From: Candidatus Aminicenantes bacterium UBA647
GTDB lineage: Bacteria > Acidobacteriota > Aminicenantia > UBA2199
Length of the DNA stretch: 16,844 nucleotides
Direction: 5' to 3'
Assembly: GCA_002299555.1 (NCBI GenBank)
Contig: DBOL01000071.1
Location: 1-16,844, forward strand
The notes under the pieces were generated by a model. That model was not told the DNA's origin. It ran no database searches and saw nothing but the letters and a program-made list of their open reading frames with translations. A program made the position numbers and the translations under genes. Shown in pieces: positions 14,669-16,844 of the stretch; position 1 is the first letter of the stretch, and every line of letters starts with the position of its first letter.

Positions 14669-15793
14669 ATGAAAAAATTATTTTGTGTTTTGGTAGCAAT
14701 GTTTTTTGTGTCCGGGATCTTAAGTGCAGGGGTAATAAATGTTACATCACCAACTGCCGGATCTTCATGGTGGATTAATGACCCCACAGGCCCTATTATC
14801 ATTCAGTGGCATGAAACTCCAAAAGATCATTCGAATGTTAAGATCAGACTGTATGACACATCAGGGATCACAAAGATTGCAAATATTTCAGATGATACTC
14901 TTAATGACGGTTTATTCAGCTGGGTCATTCCTGCAAATATATCACCAGGCCAGTATATTATAAGGGTAAAAACCCTGGATAACCAGGAGTTTGCTGAAAG
15001 TGGAATTTTCACTATTGCAAACACTATAATCACCACATTCAGGCCAAGAGAACTCCAGGGAACATTTATCCTGACTCCGGACCTGAAGATATCAATTATT
15101 CCTGTTACCGGACCGACAACTGAAATTAACAAGAAAACGCTGATGGAATTCAAAGTTGATAATATCGGTAGAGGAACTTCAAAAGAGACAACCATGAGAG
15201 TGTTCATGGGTCAGACGAATACTGACACTTGGGTAATAAAGCCCATTAAACCGGGAAGGTTTCGTTATAAAACCAAACAGGTAACTCCGGAAGGGGTCGG
15301 ATACATCGCCTTCGCCGCCGATGTTGATCATGCAAACAATATCGGAGACAGCAAAAGAGCAAATAACTATGCAAAGTATAGAATGATCGTGAAGGGGCCA
15401 GACCTGGTGACCTGTTTTAGGGACAGTACAAGGCCCACACTCGCCACGAATGAGACCATAAAAGCATATGTCAAGAACATCGGAACGGTAAGATCAACTC
15501 CATGTAAGCTCAATTTCTACATGAAAAGCCATGGGACTGCAAAAATTAATGTCCCGGCGCTGAATCCGGGTGAAGTATTTGAAACATCGAGAAGCAAAAA
15601 ATGGTTCACGGTCGGGAACAAGGCAATCCGATTGACGATCGACAGTGAGAATGCAGTTAAGGAAGAGAATGAGAAGAACAACTATGTAGAAGGGTCAATA
15701 AAAGTGATAACCGCCTTCGGTACTAAATATGCTGTAACACATTATATCTGTTCAAACGGTAGGACCGGATCAACACTGGAATCGGTCTGGTAA
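14669..15793 (+). CDS. Secreted protein with one KNH-like domain and two CARDB-like domains
   Basis: A protein of 374 residues with a signal peptide (about 1-20, cleavage near LSA-GV). A KNH-like domain (22-116) contains NVKIRLYD (56-63) and YIIRVKTLDN (96-105), close to the first repeats of the genes on either side. Two domains (about 137-243 and 244-347) match CARDB: DLKISIIPVTGP...MEFKVDNIGRGTS, then ADVDHANNIGDSKRANNYA; and DLVTCF...KAYVKNIGTVRS, then LTIDSENAVKEENEKNNYV. The D-x-x-x-x-V-x-E-x-N-E-x-N-N strand ending is the CARDB hallmark, a calcium-linked adhesion fold in archaea and bacteria. The last 27 residues carry HYICSNGRT, repeated in the disrupted gene downstream. The ATG follows GGGGAGG. 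Likely exported; function unknown. Confidence 0.8.
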   Translation: MKKLFCVLVAMFFVSGILSAGVINVTSPTAGSSWWINDPTGPIIIQWHETPKDHSNVKIRLYDTSGITKIANISDDTLNDGLFSWVIPANISPGQYIIRVKTLDNQEFAESGIFTIANTIITTFRPRELQGTFILTPDLKISIIPVTGPTTEINKKTLMEFKVDNIGRGTSKETTMRVFMGQTNTDTWVIKPIKPGRFRYKTKQVTPEGVGYIAFAADVDHANNIGDSKRANNYAKYRMIVKGPDLVTCFRDSTRPTLATNETIKAYVKNIGTVRSTPCKLNFYMKSHGTAKINVPALNPGEVFETSRSKKWFTVGNKAIRLTIDSENAVKEENEKNNYVEGSIKVITAFGTKYAVTHYICSNGRTGSTLESVW

Positions 15794-15800
15794 AAAGGGG

Positions 15801-15826
15801 AAACTGCCAAGAAGGTTTAGTTTTTT
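15801..15826 (+). terminator. Weak possible terminator after the KNH-CARDB gene
   Basis: AAACT (15801-15805) can pair with AGTTT (15819-15823), with an inner CC-GG pair, followed by a T-run to 15826. The stem is interrupted and AT-rich, so termination would be partial at best. Confidence 0.25.
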
Positions 15827-15846
15827 CGGATTAACAGGAGAATAAC

Positions 15847-16000
15847 ATGAATAAGTATACATGTTTACTTTCTCTTATCATTTTCACCTGCATGGGTTTG
15901 GTGGTCGACGCCATCTTACTTCGTAAGGCTGTCTCATCATGATACCTATGCTGTTTCAAACGGAAGAACCTTGTGTTCGGATGGTATAAAGATTCAATAA
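15847..16000 (+). pseudogene. Frame-disrupted small secreted protein related to the preceding gene
   Basis: AGGAG lies 6 bp before the ATG at 15847. The first frame gives 31 residues, MNKYTCLLSLIIFTCMGLVV plus a short tail, stopping at 15942; the start is a convincing signal peptide. In the +1 frame an open stretch runs through the same region to a stop at 15998-16000 and contains HDTYAVSNGRTLCSDG. This resembles HYICSNGRT near the C-terminus of the protein encoded just upstream; the DNA is also alike (TTCAAACGGTAGGACC against TTCAAACGGAAGAACC). One base gained or two lost near 15905-15937 would join the parts into a protein of about 51 residues. It is best read as a shrunken, frameshifted paralogue. 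Alternatives are a genuine 31-residue secreted peptide or a sequencing or assembly error. Confidence 0.5.
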
Positions 16001-16057
16001 ACTTTACTTATAATAACTAGCTCAAGTTAGAATAGTAGTTGAGAAACAGGAGAAGAA

Positions 16058-16804
16058 ATGAAGAAATTGTTAACGTTCATAATATTGACCTTAATGGTAA
16101 TTGCAGTACAGGCAGCAGGGATCCAGATAGATAAACCGGGAAGTGGCGTTATTGTCTACAAAGGAAATACCACCGGTTATATGATCAAATGGACGGTAGC
16201 AGGACAGGTAAACAGCAAGGTGAAGATCAGGTTGTACGATAAAACCGGAACAAACAAGATCTATGGTATTACAGATTCAACAAATACTATTACATCAGGA
16301 ACAACAGGGCAATTCCTATGGAAACAGAATGTAATCGATAATACTAACTATGGCGATTATGTCATTAGAGTTAAAACTATCGATAATGCTCATTGGGACG
16401 ATTCAGGTGTTTTTCATGTGAAGAAAAAAATGGGCATAGTTAAAGCCATACCGAAGCTATCAACAAGACCAATCGGGAATTATCAGATTATTCAACAAAA
16501 GATCACTGTCTTAAATCCTGCAAAAAACGGATCATATGAGGTAAACAAACCTATATCGATCACCTGGGATAAAAGCTTTGGAAATTATGAATTCGTCTTG
16601 GTTCACATATACTACATCGGCAGCACAAACCAAGTCACAATTAATGGGACCAATGTAAAGAACACCGGGGTTTCGTCCTGGACTCCCCCAAATATCTACA
16701 ATAATTATAATATTTTCGTTGAAGTTAAAACTTCAGATAATAAATTTTCAGGAAAAAGCGGAACGTTTAAAATCTACCTTCCGGTACTTGAAGAAATGCA
16801 ATAA
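16058..16804 (+). CDS. Secreted protein with two Kre9/KNH-like Ig-fold repeats
   Basis: A protein of 248 residues with a signal peptide (MKKLLTFIILTLMVIAVQA, cleavage near VQA-AG). The first KNH-like domain (about 21-122) has MIKWTV, KVKIRLYDKTG and YVIRVKTIDNAHWDDSG, closely matching the first domain of the gene at 13284 (RVKTVDNAFSDDSG). The second (about 148-241) has SITWDK and VEVKTSDNKFSGKSG. A linker of about 25 residues joins them. AGGAG lies 5 bp before the ATG. No enzyme motif or anchor is visible. It is the third intact member of the family here and the last gene before a terminator-like hairpin. An extracellular structural or adhesive role is inferred from the fold only. Confidence 0.8.
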   Translation: MKKLLTFIILTLMVIAVQAAGIQIDKPGSGVIVYKGNTTGYMIKWTVAGQVNSKVKIRLYDKTGTNKIYGITDSTNTITSGTTGQFLWKQNVIDNTNYGDYVIRVKTIDNAHWDDSGVFHVKKKMGIVKAIPKLSTRPIGNYQIIQQKITVLNPAKNGSYEVNKPISITWDKSFGNYEFVLVHIYYIGSTNQVTINGTNVKNTGVSSWTPPNIYNNYNIFVEVKTSDNKFSGKSGTFKIYLPVLEEMQ

Positions 16805-16815
16805 AGACATTGTCC

Positions 16816-16842
16816 GAGAGGTTCTTAACGGAGCCTCTCTTT
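16816..16842 (+). terminator. Probable intrinsic terminator of the secreted-protein cluster
   Basis: GAGAGGTT (16816-16823) pairs with AGCCTCTC (16832-16839) with one G-T wobble and an 8-base loop, 11 bp after the last stop codon. The T-run is short (TTT, then CA) and the window ends there. Confidence 0.55.
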
Positions 16843-16844
16843 CA

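Noticed and set aside
16003..16014. TATAAT at 16009-16014 as a promoter for the third secreted-protein gene
   Set aside because: The -10 box is perfect, but no acceptable -35 lies 15-19 bp upstream, and such hexamers are common in this AT-rich gap.

Overview
The window reads as a chromosomal segment of an uncultured, probably anaerobic, Gram-negative-type bacterium. The support is indirect: a two-subunit adenosylcobalamin-dependent methylmalonyl-CoA mutase, an undecaprenyl-phosphate glycan-initiation module, and a run of secreted proteins built from Kre9/KNH-like Ig-fold repeats and CARDB domains. To my knowledge these repeats are frequent in candidate phyla such as Aminicenantota and Cloacimonadota, but the phylum cannot be fixed from this sequence. 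There is no rRNA, tRNA, CRISPR array or intact transposase.

Left end (1-471). There is no convincing gene here. Positions 1-458 are bounded by a perfect 27-bp inverted repeat and look like a small non-autonomous or decayed transposable element. It carries a second, nested inverted repeat and two hairpins, and abuts the 3' end of mutB.

Minus-strand block A (4807 to 472). mutA and mutB overlap by 8 bp and encode the small and large subunits of methylmalonyl-CoA mutase. A good sigma70-type promoter lies in the 100-bp gap upstream of mutA. The mutB start is better placed at the ATG at 2658 than at an upstream TTG.

Minus-strand block B (12087 to 4908). Six genes are packed as one operon with gaps of 13 bp or less, or 4-bp ATGA overlaps. 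In order they are a GT4 glycosyltransferase, a polyprenyl-phosphate sugar-phosphate transferase, a Clp/Hsp100-like double AAA+ protein with most catalytic residues lost, a GlmU-like uridylyltransferase lacking the acetyltransferase domain, a GHMP sugar kinase, and a divergent ParB-fold protein. Kinase, nucleotidyltransferase, phosphotransferase and glycosyltransferase together suggest activation of a sugar and assembly of a lipid-linked glycan. The AAA+ and ParB-like proteins do not fit that route and are the most unusual part of the operon. Upstream lies an EamA-type permease (12241-13176, minus), separated by a 153-bp gap with short octamer repeats and a promoter that may produce a leaderless transcript.

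Plus-strand block C (13284 to 16804). A 107-bp gap with a perfect 18-bp palindrome separates the permease from a family of secreted proteins. Three intact genes have a signal peptide followed by a first KNH-like domain with the same VKIRLYD...RVKT pattern. Between the second and third lies a small frame-disrupted gene that keeps a signal peptide and a C-terminal motif (YxxSNGRT) shared with its neighbour. A likely terminator closes the block at the right edge.
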